In this document: positions 40,165-49,120 of the stretch, piece after piece | How positions within the stretch are numbered: the first letter of the stretch is position 1 | Layout of the letters: the number at the start of each line of letters is the position of its first letter | Source: Chlorobiaceae bacterium | Lineage (GTDB): Bacteria; Bacteroidota; Chlorobiia; Chlorobiales; Chlorobiaceae | Length of the DNA: 64,000 bases | NCBI GenBank assembly: GCA_013334965.1 | Contig: JAAXWO010000002.1 | Location: forward strand, 148,037-212,036 | Direction: 5' to 3' | Made by a program: the position numbers and the translations under genes | Notes under the pieces: model-generated | What the model saw: only the letters and a program-made list of their open reading frames with translations | What the model was told of the DNA's origin: nothing | Databases searched by the model: none

Positions 40165-41616
40165 CTACTCATGGCCGTTAAAGGTCTGAAGCGGGTTTTT
40201 CACCTCGCTCCTCCTGTTCATCGATGGCTGCACCATGCGGTATCCATTCTCCATCGACGGGACAGAGCCCTTGCCAAGCACGGCCCTGCAGATACGGTTT
40301 GTGTGCCATATGTCCATATATGCATCAAGATACCTCTCCAGCGACTCCTTCAGTACGGAACAGTAGTCGAGGCTGGCTTCGCCGAACTGCTGCACCATCA
40401 TCCGTCTGTTGACGCATCCTCCTCCGCAGACCGGAAAGAGTTTGCACTCCATGCACTCGCCGTCGTCATAAGGGTCGGCGCCGACGGCGTAGCGGACGAG
40501 CAGTTCGGAATCAGCAACAAACGGTTCGTCGTGCACTGATCCGATCACCATGTTTTCCTTGCCGACCTCTTCCCAGCATTTGTAGAGCTCCCCTTTCGGC
40601 CCGACGACGTAGCCCTGATGGCTCGTGGCGATGCAGAGGTTCTGGGTGCCGCTTAAGGGATAGAAGCCGCCACGGGGAGTTATGCCGTCGCGGGCGTACC
40701 CTTCGAGCTGGAACGACGCCCACTCGCTGTTGCAGAGACCGCACTGCTGGTCGCAGGCCTTGCCTTCAACGACGTTCACTCGGCCGGGGTAGACGGTCAG
40801 GTTCCTGCCTTTGTAGCGGACGAGAAGCTCCTTGCGCAGCGCGGCATATTCATGCATGTTGCTCCCGTCGACGTTTACCCGCACGCTGCAGCGACCTTTC
40901 CACGAGGAGGCCATCAGGAGGTCGAGGTTCCGGAGAATCCTGTCATGGGTGCCGCCACCGCCACCGAGTCTGCGACGCCGGTCATGGGTCGCTTCGATGC
41001 CGTCGAGGGTAACCTGCAGTGAGGTGATCCTGAGGTCGTTGAGCCGGTCGATCTTTTTCTGGTCGAGCAGGTAGCCATTGGTCACCATGCCTGCGTCGGC
41101 GTAATCGGGAAAGAGTTCGATGAACTTCGCAGTCAGCGTTTCGATAACGTCGAATGCCAGCGTGGGCTCTCCCCCATACCATTTGACCGTGAGGTGTTTC
41201 GCATCCTTGTGCGTCCTGATGAACGCCAGAAGCGCTTCGATCGTCCGGTCGTCCATAACGGCTGTCTCCCCCTGGCTATCCTCGAAACAGTAGGTGCAGG
41301 CGAAGTTGCACGCGAGCGTCGGGCAGATGGCAAGACCGACATAGGCCGTATTGAAGCAGGCCAGATTTCGCCGATAGCGGTTTTCCATCAGTTTGAGTCG
41401 CTCTGCGGAAGGTTCGGCAAGGAATCCGCCCTGTTCAAGTCGGCTGATGAACTCACTGGATTCAGGTGAAAACTCAAACATTCCGCTACGGATGGACTCC
41501 ACGATACGTGCATGGTTCTCGTCGAGTTCAAGCATCACACCCGAAAGCGTATTGTGCAGGAACCAGCCGTATCGTTCGGAACGGAACAGGGTATTGTAGC
41601 GTGACCAGGGCCGCAT
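40165..41616 (-). CDS. Radical SAM/SPASM peptide maturase
   Basis: A 483-residue enzyme that probably modifies the Nif11 precursor. The N-terminal 90 residues (L-H-N-T-L-S-G-V-M-L-E-L, S-R-L-E-Q-G-G-F-L) resemble a PqqD-like leader-recognition domain. The radical SAM cluster is C103-x3-C107-x2-C110 (C-N-F-A-C-T-Y-C), followed by W-Y-G-G-E-P-T. The C-terminal SPASM domain has all seven cysteines (328, 347, 388, 391, 397, 401, 419). An additional C-x3-C-x2-C (288, 292, 295) lies between. The start at 41616 matches family length. It could form thioether or carbon-carbon cross-links; the type is not decidable here. Confidence 0.92.
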   Translation of the reverse strand: MRPWSRYNTLFRSERYGWFLHNTLSGVMLELDENHARIVESIRSGMFEFSPESSEFISRLEQGGFLAEPSAERLKLMENRYRRNLACFNTAYVGLAICPTLACNFACTYCFEDSQGETAVMDDRTIEALLAFIRTHKDAKHLTVKWYGGEPTLAFDVIETLTAKFIELFPDYADAGMVTNGYLLDQKKIDRLNDLRITSLQVTLDGIEATHDRRRRLGGGGGTHDRILRNLDLLMASSWKGRCSVRVNVDGSNMHEYAALRKELLVRYKGRNLTVYPGRVNVVEGKACDQQCGLCNSEWASFQLEGYARDGITPRGGFYPLSGTQNLCIATSHQGYVVGPKGELYKCWEEVGKENMVIGSVHDEPFVADSELLVRYAVGADPYDDGECMECKLFPVCGGGCVNRRMMVQQFGEASLDYCSVLKESLERYLDAYMDIWHTNRICRAVLGKGSVPSMENGYRMVQPSMNRRSEVKNPLQTFNGHE

Positions 41617-41831
41617 GCTTATAGAAAAATCATATACAAACCACCCAATCGTTTGTGTTTTCATGAATATAGCGATAAGTTTAAAGTATTTAAGAGAACT
41701 TCGCGAAATCACGCAACCCAAAACGACGTCAGGTGATGCCATCGTTTACCCCACCGTCAGGGCGAGGCTGGTTAATCAGGTAGTTCAATTCAACCGCGAA
41801 GGCACTCACTGCTTCGAAATCAAAACCGTTA
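41617..41831. promoter_or_regulatory. Divergent promoter region of the RiPP locus
   Basis: 215 bp between the maturase and the export operon, AT-rich on the left. ACAAAC and GTTTGT (41636-41656) form an inverted repeat with 9-bp spacing. Both transcription units must start here. No confident -35/-10 pair was found. Confidence 0.5.
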
Positions 41832-42944
41832 ATGGCAGTACAATTCCGAAAGGAGGCACTCAGGAAACTCAGCTCTCCGGACGATCTGGACAGGCTGATG
41901 CCGGTAACCGACAGAAGGGGATGGCTCGCCCTGGCGGCTGCAGGATTGTTTATCGCTTCGGCAATAGCCTGGGGGTTGTGGGGAAAGATCTCCACGACCG
42001 TCGACGGGCGAGGCATGACGATGGCTTCAGGAGCCATCCGGAACATCACCTCCCGTACCGGAGGAGTGATTTCGGGTTTCGACTTCAAGGGTGGCGAACC
42101 TGTGCAGAAAGGTCAGGTGCTTGCCATCGTCGAACATCCCGAACTCAGGCAACTCTTTTTCGAAGCCTTTTCCAGATACGAGTTCCTCGCCTCCCACGAG
42201 GCGGAAAAGCGTGCATTCATCATGCAGCAGATCGACCTCCAGGAAAAAAAATTCGCCAGCCTCAAGCGCCGCCATGGAGAAGTGAAAGAGGCTCGGTTCA
42301 ACGCTGCCGAGCGCGAACTGATGGAGTTGAAAAACAGCCTCTACAATCTTGACGAGAACCTTTCAACCGCGCAACGTCAGCTCGACAAAGCCCGCGAAGA
42401 CTACAAATGGCGGTCGGCGGTCATAGCCCCCTTCAGCGGCATCGTGACCGAAGTCCAGGCAAACAACGGCGAACAGGTCGCCCCCGGCCAGCAACTGCTG
42501 CAAATAGAGCCCTACGGCAACAGCCTCGACGAAGAGCTTCGGCTGGATCTCTACGTCGCTTCCGGAAATGCCAAGAAGATCCGCAACGGCATGGATGTCT
42601 ATATCGCCCCCGCCGTCATCAAGCCTGAAGAGAACGGCTACATCATCGGCAGGGTATACTCCGTGAGCGAGTACCCGGTCTCGGTCGAGGCGATCGCCGC
42701 AGAGATCAGGAACCAGCAGATGGCAAACAGCCTTGCATCGGAAAGTCCTCCATACAAGGTCAAGGTGGTGCTTCTCAAGGACAGCGGTTCATACAGCGGC
42801 TATCGGTGGACATCGGGAAAAGGGCCCCGCGTGAAGATAACCTCAGGCATACTGTGCGCCGGCAAGATCGTTATCGAACAGCAGCATCCGGTGGAGCTTG
42901 TGGTCCCCCTGCTGAAAAAATATGTGCTCGGCGAAGCCAGATAA
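41832..42944 (+). CDS. NHLM system HlyD-type secretion adaptor
   Basis: A periplasmic adaptor of the kind found with NHLM (nitrile hydratase leader microcin) exporters. The 370 residues begin with the family pattern L-S-S-P-D-D-L-D-R-L-M-P-V-T, then a membrane helix (about 30-50), a lipoyl half domain (V-I-S-G-F-D-F-K-G-G-E-P-V-Q-K-G-Q), a coiled-coil hairpin (about 110-190), the second lipoyl half, and a C-terminal barrel. It is the first gene of the rightward export operon and should couple the two ABC proteins to an outer membrane channel. Confidence 0.92.
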   Translation: MAVQFRKEALRKLSSPDDLDRLMPVTDRRGWLALAAAGLFIASAIAWGLWGKISTTVDGRGMTMASGAIRNITSRTGGVISGFDFKGGEPVQKGQVLAIVEHPELRQLFFEAFSRYEFLASHEAEKRAFIMQQIDLQEKKFASLKRRHGEVKEARFNAAERELMELKNSLYNLDENLSTAQRQLDKAREDYKWRSAVIAPFSGIVTEVQANNGEQVAPGQQLLQIEPYGNSLDEELRLDLYVASGNAKKIRNGMDVYIAPAVIKPEENGYIIGRVYSVSEYPVSVEAIAAEIRNQQMANSLASESPPYKVKVVLLKDSGSYSGYRWTSGKGPRVKITSGILCAGKIVIEQQHPVELVVPLLKKYVLGEAR

Positions 42945-42963
42945 TCGTAAAACATACCAAACC

Positions 42964-43125
42964 ATGCTCGTCATCACGGAGAGCGCAGGATACAGTCATA
43001 TCAACCATGCTGACGGCAACGTCCGGCTTTTCATCAACGCCTGCCCCGGCTATTGGGATGGCTCGATAGGGATCAAGGCAACCATCCTCTCGGCGGCAGG
43101 GGTTCAGGGAGGAACGCTTCGATGA
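42964..43125 (+). CDS. 53-residue protein between the adaptor and exporter genes
   Basis: The frame begins 19 bp after the adaptor stop and its own TGA overlaps the ATG of the exporter gene (ATGA), indicating coupled translation. The sequence (M-L-V-I-T-E-S-A-G-Y-S-H-I-N-H-A, then C-P-G-Y-W-D-G-S-I-G-I-K) matches nothing I know. It has no leader helix and only one cysteine, so it does not look like a second precursor. The ribosome binding site is weak. Its role could be an accessory or a purely translational-coupling ORF. Confidence 0.55.
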   Translation: MLVITESAGYSHINHADGNVRLFINACPGYWDGSIGIKATILSAAGVQGGTLR

Positions 43126-45299
43126 GTTTCATGCTCATCCCCACCGAAATCCTCTGGAAAGAGGAGCGCGTCAAAACGCCGACGATCCTGCAGATGGAGG
43201 CTGTCGAATGCGGGGCTGCGTCGTTCGCCATGGTCCTCGCCCATTTCGGGAGGCACGTACCGCTCGAACAGTTGCGGGTCGATTGCGGAGTCTCGCGCGA
43301 CGGCACCAAGGCGAGCAACCTGATCAAGGCGGGCAGGAAGTATGGCCTCGACGCCAGGGGAGCCCGGCTCGACCTCGACGACCTCCACAGAAAAAAGCTC
43401 CCGATGATCCTGTTCTGGAACATGTACCATTTCGTCGTCCTGGAGGGCTTCCGGAAAGGCTGTTACCACATCAACGACCCCGCATCGGGCCAGAGGAAAT
43501 TGACCCCGAAGGAGTTCGGCGAATCCTATTCCGGCATCGCGATCACCTTTGAGCCCACATCGGAGTTCAGGCCGGGCGGCAAGCCTTTCAGCTTCCCTGG
43601 CGCCGTCAGGAAACGTCTTCCCGGCCTGGAGAGGGGGCTCACCTTCATTGTGCTCGCGACGCTCATGCTGGTTGTTCCGGGGCTCGTCGTCCCCTCCTTC
43701 CTGCGCATCTTCATCGACTATGTCCTCGTGAAGGGAGCCACAGACTGGCTGATACCTCTGCTGGTCGGCATGCTCCTCACCGCGTTTCTGCAGGGAGCGC
43801 TCACCTGGCTGCAGCAAAACTACCTGCTGAGAGCCGAAACAAAACTCGCGCTCACCTCTTCGGCAAGGTTCTTCAACCACCTCTTCGCCATGCCGATGCG
43901 CTTCTTCACGATGCGTCAGGCCGGCGAAATCTCCGGCCGTATAAGGCTCAACGACCAGGTAGCCACGCTCATCGCGGGCGACCTCACCACCAACGGGCTC
44001 AACGTACTGCTCATGGTGTTCTACGCCATCCTGATGTTGCGCTACGACGTCGTCCTCACTCTTGGCGCCATCATCATAGCCGTGGTCAACGCCGCGGCGC
44101 TGTTCCATGTTTCGCGAAAGCGCGTCGTCCTGAACCAGAAGTTCCGGCAGGATTCGGGGAAGCTGATGGGAACGACCTTCCACGGCATCAGGACGATCGA
44201 GAGCCTGAAGGCGTCAGGTTCCGAGCCCGATTTCTTTGCCCGGTGGTCGGGTCTTTTCGCCAACATTGTCAACGAACAGCAGCAACTTCAGGTCACCGGC
44301 GTCTTCCTCATGGCGTTACCCCCGTTCCTGCAGTCGCTCGGCAACATCGCCATCCTGTCGCTCGGAGGACTACGAGTGATGGACGGGCAGCTTACCATGG
44401 GCATGCTCGTCGCATTCCAGAGCCTGCTCATGTCGTTCCTCTCCCCGGTGAACCATATGGTGACCCTCAGCCAGAAACTGCAGGACGCCGAAGGCAACAT
44501 GCAGCGACTCGACGACATCATGGACAGCGATGTCGAGCTCCCGGCGGACGACGAGGAGGAATCGGCAAGGCATGAACCGCTGCGCGGAGGTGTCGAACTT
44601 CGCAACATTTCATTCGGATACAACCTCGTCGAACCGCCTCTCATCGAAAATTTTTCGCTGAAACTCGATCCGGGATCGAGAATCGCGCTCGTCGGCGGAT
44701 CGGGGTCAGGCAAATCGACCATATCCAGGCTCGTCGCCGGGCTTTATGAACCATGGTCGGGCGATGTGCTCTTCGACGGCACCGCCCGGCAACAGATCCC
44801 GCGAAGGCGCATCGCATCGTCGGTCAGCATGGTCGACCAGGAGATCAGCCTGTTCGAAGGTAGCATCGCCGAAAACATCGCCATGTGGGATGGCACCATG
44901 CCGCAGGCTGAAATCGAAACGGCGGCGAAAAACGCCGCGATCCATGAGGTCATCGCATCAAGGACAGGCGGCTACCAGGCGCTTCTTTCGGAAGGAGGAA
45001 ACAACTTCAGCGGCGGACAACGCCAGAGGATAGAGATCGCCAGGGCGCTGGCCACCAATCCCTCCATCCTGATCCTCGACGAGGCCACCAGTGCGCTTGA
45101 TCCCACGACGGAAAAGATCATTGATGAAAACATACGAAGGCTCGGCTGCACCTGCCTGATCGTGGCGCACCGGTTGAGCACCATCCGGGACTGCGACGAG
45201 ATCATCGTGCTCGAATACGGAAAGGTCATGGAACGCGGAACCCACGAATCGCTCATGGCCATGGGGGGCGTCTATGCCGGACTCATCAGGACAGGATGA
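43122..45299 (+). CDS. NHLM exporter with C39 peptidase, membrane and ATPase domains
   Basis: It cleaves the leader after the double glycine and exports the product. The 725-residue protein has an intact C39 domain (about 18-145: catalytic Cys30 in E-C-G-A-A-S, His103 in Y-H-F-V-V-L, Asp119). Six membrane helices follow (about 160-450), then an ATPase with G-G-S-G-S-G-K-S-T, F-S-G-G-Q-R-Q-R and I-L-I-L-D-E-A-T-S-A-L-D. The start at 43122 is set by overlap with the small ORF and GGAGG nearby. It is the natural partner of the VVGG leader. Confidence 0.95.
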   Translation: MSFMLIPTEILWKEERVKTPTILQMEAVECGAASFAMVLAHFGRHVPLEQLRVDCGVSRDGTKASNLIKAGRKYGLDARGARLDLDDLHRKKLPMILFWNMYHFVVLEGFRKGCYHINDPASGQRKLTPKEFGESYSGIAITFEPTSEFRPGGKPFSFPGAVRKRLPGLERGLTFIVLATLMLVVPGLVVPSFLRIFIDYVLVKGATDWLIPLLVGMLLTAFLQGALTWLQQNYLLRAETKLALTSSARFFNHLFAMPMRFFTMRQAGEISGRIRLNDQVATLIAGDLTTNGLNVLLMVFYAILMLRYDVVLTLGAIIIAVVNAAALFHVSRKRVVLNQKFRQDSGKLMGTTFHGIRTIESLKASGSEPDFFARWSGLFANIVNEQQQLQVTGVFLMALPPFLQSLGNIAILSLGGLRVMDGQLTMGMLVAFQSLLMSFLSPVNHMVTLSQKLQDAEGNMQRLDDIMDSDVELPADDEEESARHEPLRGGVELRNISFGYNLVEPPLIENFSLKLDPGSRIALVGGSGSGKSTISRLVAGLYEPWSGDVLFDGTARQQIPRRRIASSVSMVDQEISLFEGSIAENIAMWDGTMPQAEIETAAKNAAIHEVIASRTGGYQALLSEGGNNFSGGQRQRIEIARALATNPSILILDEATSALDPTTEKIIDENIRRLGCTCLIVAHRLSTIRDCDEIIVLEYGKVMERGTHESLMAMGGVYAGLIRTG

Positions 45300-47536
45300 C
45301 CAATAAAACTATGTCAGAAGAACGCCGACATATGACTCCGGAGATAAAACCCTTCTCGGAGCGTATCAGGGATAAGTACCGATTCCAGCGGGAACGGTAC
45401 CATGCTGCCCTGGAGGGTCTGGGCGGCCTGATGGACGATACCCGCCCCCATGACTTGCCGCAAATCGGCGATCCGCTGGTCGCGGCCTGCACGGTGGTAG
45501 GCAATGCCGCAGGAATCACGATCATCGAGCCGCCGTCAGGATCGCGCCACCCGAACGAAGACCCCCTGCAGGCCATCTGCCGCCGTTCCGGGATACGGGC
45601 AAGAAAGGTAACGCTGCGCAGCGTATCCCGGTGGTGGAAAACGGAAAGCGGTCCGATCCTCGCCTTCAGGAAACAGGAGATGGCGCCCGTCGCACTCCTG
45701 CCCGACACCCGCCGGGGGTACACTCTTTTCGATCCGGCGAAGAACGAGACTGTTCGAGTGGACGCCGCCATAGCCGGAGAGATCGACGAAGGGCAGGCAT
45801 GGTTACTCTACCGCCCCTTCCCCGACAGGCTTAACGACAGCAGGGAGATATTCCGCTTCGGTATCCGGGGTGGCGGCGGAGACATCGCCCTTACCATCTT
45901 GTACGGCCTGGCGGGCGCACTCCTCAGCCTCCTGGCCCCCATTCTTACGGGCATCCTTTTCGGGTCGGTCATACCGCAATCATCGAGAAGCCAGCTGCTC
46001 CAGCTTGCGCTGATCATGATGGCAAGCGTCATCGCGGCATCAAGCTTCGACCTGGCCCGACAGGTCGTCGTCATGCGGCTGCAAACGCGCATGGACATGT
46101 TCATCCAGCCTGCGCTCATCGACAGGCTGCTCAATCTGCCCATAGCCTTTTTCAGGCAATACTCCTCAGGAGACCTCGCCATGAGGGTTCTCGGGATTTC
46201 GCAAATCAGGGAAACCATCAGCACCGCGTTCCTGACCGTAATTCTGGGACTTCTCTTCGGATTGTCGAATTTCGTCCTGCTCTTCTACTACAGCTGGCGG
46301 CTGGCGCTTCTGGCAGCGCTCATGACTTCGCTCCTGGTCGGCATAACGGCATGGACAAGTTATCGTCGGATCATCCTGAACAAAGGGATTCTGGCCATAC
46401 AGGGAAGGATTTCCGGACTTCTCGGAAACCTGGTGAGCGGAATCGCCAAGATCAGGATAACCGGTACTGAAAAACCGGCATTCACCCAATGGGCCAACCT
46501 GTTCATCAAAGAGCGCCGCCTTGCATTCGAGGCAGGAAAACTGCAGAACACGCTCGCCGTAACGACGGCCTCATTCCCTGTCGTCGCCATGGCGGTCATC
46601 ATCGTTTCGGCCGGTGGCATGCTCACCGGCGATCGGATGGAGAGCGGCTCCTTCATCGCCTTCACCACGGCTTTCACGATTTTCCAGACCGCCCTCATGC
46701 AGTCGGCCATGACGCTCATCGAGAGCCTGAACGTCATCCCGCTCTACGAACGGATCAAACCGCTCTTCGAGACCATACCGGAAACAACCGCCCTTCAGAC
46801 GCAGCCGGAAATTCTGCAGGGCCGGATCGAAATGAAAAACGTGAACTTCAGCTATTGCAGCGACGCTCCCCAGATCCTCCACGATATCGACCTCATCGCG
46901 GAACCGGGTCAGTTCGTAGCCATCGTCGGAGGATCCGGATCGGGCAAATCGACCATCATGCGGCTCCTCCTCGGATTTGAAAAGCCGGGTAACGGAACCG
47001 TTTTCTACGACGGCGTCGACCTCGCCACCCTAAACGTACAGGCTGTCCGGCGGCAGATCGGGGTGGTCATGCAGAATGGCCAGCTGCAACCGGGGTTCGT
47101 GCTGCAGAGCATCATCGGGGCCGGTACGTTCACGATCGACGACGCCTGGGAAGCCGCAAGAATGGCAGGTATCGACGAAGAGATCCGCAATATGCCGATG
47201 GGCATGTACACCGTCATCGGTGAAGGGAGTGAAACGATCTCGGGCGGTCAGAAACAGCGCCTGCTGATCGCCGGGGCGCTCGTCCGCAAACCCGGCATCA
47301 TCCTGTTCGACGAAGCCACCAGTGCGCTCGACAACCTCAGCCAGGAGGTCGTCAGTGTAAGCCTTGAGGGCCTCAATGCGACACGGATCGTCGTCGCTCA
47401 CCGGCTCAGCACCATCCGCAAGGCCGACAGGATCTACTGCCTCGACAACGGACGGGTCGTCCAGCAGGGCACCTATGACGAACTGATGGCCAGGGACGGA
47501 TTTTTCAGGGAACTGGCCAGTCGCCAGATTGCATAA
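45296..47536 (+). CDS. NHLM second ABC transporter (permease/ATPase, no peptidase)
   Basis: The companion of the C39 exporter in NHLM systems; the two likely act as one exporter complex. The 746 residues have a soluble N-terminal domain of about 180 residues with no peptidase motif, a six-helix membrane domain (about 190-480) and an ATPase with G-G-S-G-S-G-K-S-T, I-S-G-G-Q-K-Q-R and I-I-L-F-D-E-A-T-S-A-L-D. Its ATG overlaps the stop of the preceding exporter by four bases. Confidence 0.93.
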   Translation: MTNKTMSEERRHMTPEIKPFSERIRDKYRFQRERYHAALEGLGGLMDDTRPHDLPQIGDPLVAACTVVGNAAGITIIEPPSGSRHPNEDPLQAICRRSGIRARKVTLRSVSRWWKTESGPILAFRKQEMAPVALLPDTRRGYTLFDPAKNETVRVDAAIAGEIDEGQAWLLYRPFPDRLNDSREIFRFGIRGGGGDIALTILYGLAGALLSLLAPILTGILFGSVIPQSSRSQLLQLALIMMASVIAASSFDLARQVVVMRLQTRMDMFIQPALIDRLLNLPIAFFRQYSSGDLAMRVLGISQIRETISTAFLTVILGLLFGLSNFVLLFYYSWRLALLAALMTSLLVGITAWTSYRRIILNKGILAIQGRISGLLGNLVSGIAKIRITGTEKPAFTQWANLFIKERRLAFEAGKLQNTLAVTTASFPVVAMAVIIVSAGGMLTGDRMESGSFIAFTTAFTIFQTALMQSAMTLIESLNVIPLYERIKPLFETIPETTALQTQPEILQGRIEMKNVNFSYCSDAPQILHDIDLIAEPGQFVAIVGGSGSGKSTIMRLLLGFEKPGNGTVFYDGVDLATLNVQAVRRQIGVVMQNGQLQPGFVLQSIIGAGTFTIDDAWEAARMAGIDEEIRNMPMGMYTVIGEGSETISGGQKQRLLIAGALVRKPGIILFDEATSALDNLSQEVVSVSLEGLNATRIVVAHRLSTIRKADRIYCLDNGRVVQQGTYDELMARDGFFRELASRQIA

Positions 47537-47560
47537 TTATAAATCAGGAAAAAGGGGAAC

Positions 47561-48514
47561 ATGAACATGCTGAACAAAATAACCTTGAAAAAGCTGCCGT
47601 TTACCGTCTGGTACCTGACGGCGACGATTCTCCTGATGGCGGCGGTTTCGTTTGCACTTCAGTCCAACCAGTCCTTTGAGCAGACGAAAAAGCAGATCAG
47701 CCTGAACATGGACGATGTCCAGAACATCATCAAGGATACCAAGGCAAACTCGAACACCATACGGCTCGATTCCGATGCCCAGGCTATAGCCAAAGCCCAT
47801 GCATTCTCGTACATGATCGCGCTCAAGCCTTCCATCGTCGGGGATGCCCTCGAACTCGAACGGCTCAGGAAACTGCTCAATGTCGATGAACTCCATATCG
47901 CAGACAGAAACGGCATCCTCGTCGGCAGCACCCTCAGCAGCCATATCGGCTATGATTTCGCATCGAACCCGAACTCGAAGGAGTTCATGCTCGCCATTTA
48001 CTACAAGGATTTTGAACTCGCCCAGAAACCGATGCCCAAAGGTATAGACAAAACGCTGTTCCAGTATGCGGGCGTAGCCCGTATCGACCAGCCGGGCATC
48101 GTCCAGATAGGCTACAAACCGGAAAGGATAGAAGCGGTCATGAAGACGGCCGCGATCGAAAACATCGTCAAGGACTGGAGGATCGGCTCGTATGGCCAGG
48201 CGTGGCTTGCGGATTTCAACGGCAGAATCCTGAGTACGTTCGACGGAAAAAATATCGGCCAGAACCTCAGCGCCTACGGTTTTCCGGAAAATGCGTTCGA
48301 AGGAGCCAAAGGATCCTTCACCGCAAAGGTTCGAAACCATGCAGGCCTGTTCATGTACCGGTTTTACGACAACATCCTGATTATCGGCTTCGTACCGGAA
48401 GAGGAGATCTACGGCAACAGGAACAGGAACCTCATCGTGATGCTGCTCACCGGCCTTGGCGCCGTCGGCGTTGCAACACTGCTCTCTTCAAGGCGCAGGG
48501 AGCCCTCTGCCTGA
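47561..48514 (+). CDS. Membrane protein with a periplasmic Cache-like sensor domain and no output domain
   Basis: The 317 residues have one membrane helix near the start (about 16-33), a periplasmic domain of about 240 residues with the Cache-type pattern (V-D-E-L-H-I-A-D-R-N-G-I-L-V-G-S-T, then W-L-A-D-F-N-G-R-I-L-S-T), and a second helix at the end (about 290-308). Only a short basic tail follows. There is no kinase, chemotaxis or cyclase domain. It starts 24 bp after the NHLM exporter, so it belongs to the same transcript. It may sense the exported product or act through a partner. Confidence 0.75.
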   Translation: MNMLNKITLKKLPFTVWYLTATILLMAAVSFALQSNQSFEQTKKQISLNMDDVQNIIKDTKANSNTIRLDSDAQAIAKAHAFSYMIALKPSIVGDALELERLRKLLNVDELHIADRNGILVGSTLSSHIGYDFASNPNSKEFMLAIYYKDFELAQKPMPKGIDKTLFQYAGVARIDQPGIVQIGYKPERIEAVMKTAAIENIVKDWRIGSYGQAWLADFNGRILSTFDGKNIGQNLSAYGFPENAFEGAKGSFTAKVRNHAGLFMYRFYDNILIIGFVPEEEIYGNRNRNLIVMLLTGLGAVGVATLLSSRRREPSA

Positions 48515-48640
48515 ACCCGGAACGACGGCAGGCAGGATTCAACGCATTCCGGGCAAAAACCTGTCACTCACGCTCTCCTGCCGAACTGGACACTTCACCA
48601 CCGGAACGCATACCAGCTCACCACAGAAAGAACCTATTAC

Positions 48641-48688
48641 CGCATGACAGTTCATTCATTATGTAGCTTAAACATAATAGCGCATGAC
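48641..48688. promoter_or_regulatory. Possible operator of the hipBA operon
   Basis: CGCATGAC occurs twice in the same direction (48641-48648, 48681-48688), and between them is the inverted repeat ATTATGT-N7-ACATAAT (48658-48678). They lie 55-105 bp upstream of the antitoxin gene, where HipB-type proteins usually bind. Confidence 0.45.
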
Positions 48689-48745
48689 TAATCATACATA
48701 TTAATTGAAAAACAACCAGAAAGCAGTATATTTGAGTGTTTATTC

Positions 48746-49120
48746 ATGCACTATCAATCTTTGAGCCGCATTATGACCGACAACTCACTCACAAACTGGA
48801 CCTCCATGAGCGACAGGGCGCTGGCCGAGCATATCGGGGCTTTTGTGCGACACCATCGTCTGGAGCAGAACAAAACCCAGGCGGCGCTTGCGCATGAGGC
48901 TGGCATAAGTCGATCGACCCTGAGCCTGCTGGAACGAGGTGAGGCGGTTACCCTCAACACCCTGATTCAGGTCCTGAGGGTATTGGACCAGTTGCAGGTA
49001 ATGACAGCATTTGTCATAGAGAAGCGCATCAGTCCGTTGGCGTTGGCTAAAATGCAGAAAGAACAAAGACGACGGGCAAGAGGAGCAAAAGGCTGCGACA
49101 CAACAGAAACTGAATGGTAA
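48746..49120 (+). CDS. hipB: HipB-type XRE family antitoxin/regulator
   Basis: A DNA-binding antitoxin. The 124 residues contain a Cro/C1-type helix-turn-helix (about 32-85: N-K-T-Q-A-A-L-A-H-E-A-G-I-S-R-S-T-L-S-L-L-E-R-G-E). The basic tail (R-R-R-A-R-G-A-K-G) may contact DNA or the toxin. Either the ATG at 48746 or the one at 48773 could be used; neither has a strong ribosome binding site. It overlaps hipA by seven bases, as antitoxin-toxin pairs do. Confidence 0.88.
   Translation: MHYQSLSRIMTDNSLTNWTSMSDRALAEHIGAFVRHHRLEQNKTQAALAHEAGISRSTLSLLERGEAVTLNTLIQVLRVLDQLQVMTAFVIEKRISPLALAKMQKEQRRRARGAKGCDTTETEW

Noticed and set aside
42964..43125. The 53-residue ORF as a second RiPP precursor
   Set aside because: It lacks a Nif11-like or nitrile-hydratase-like leader and a double-glycine before a Cys-rich core.
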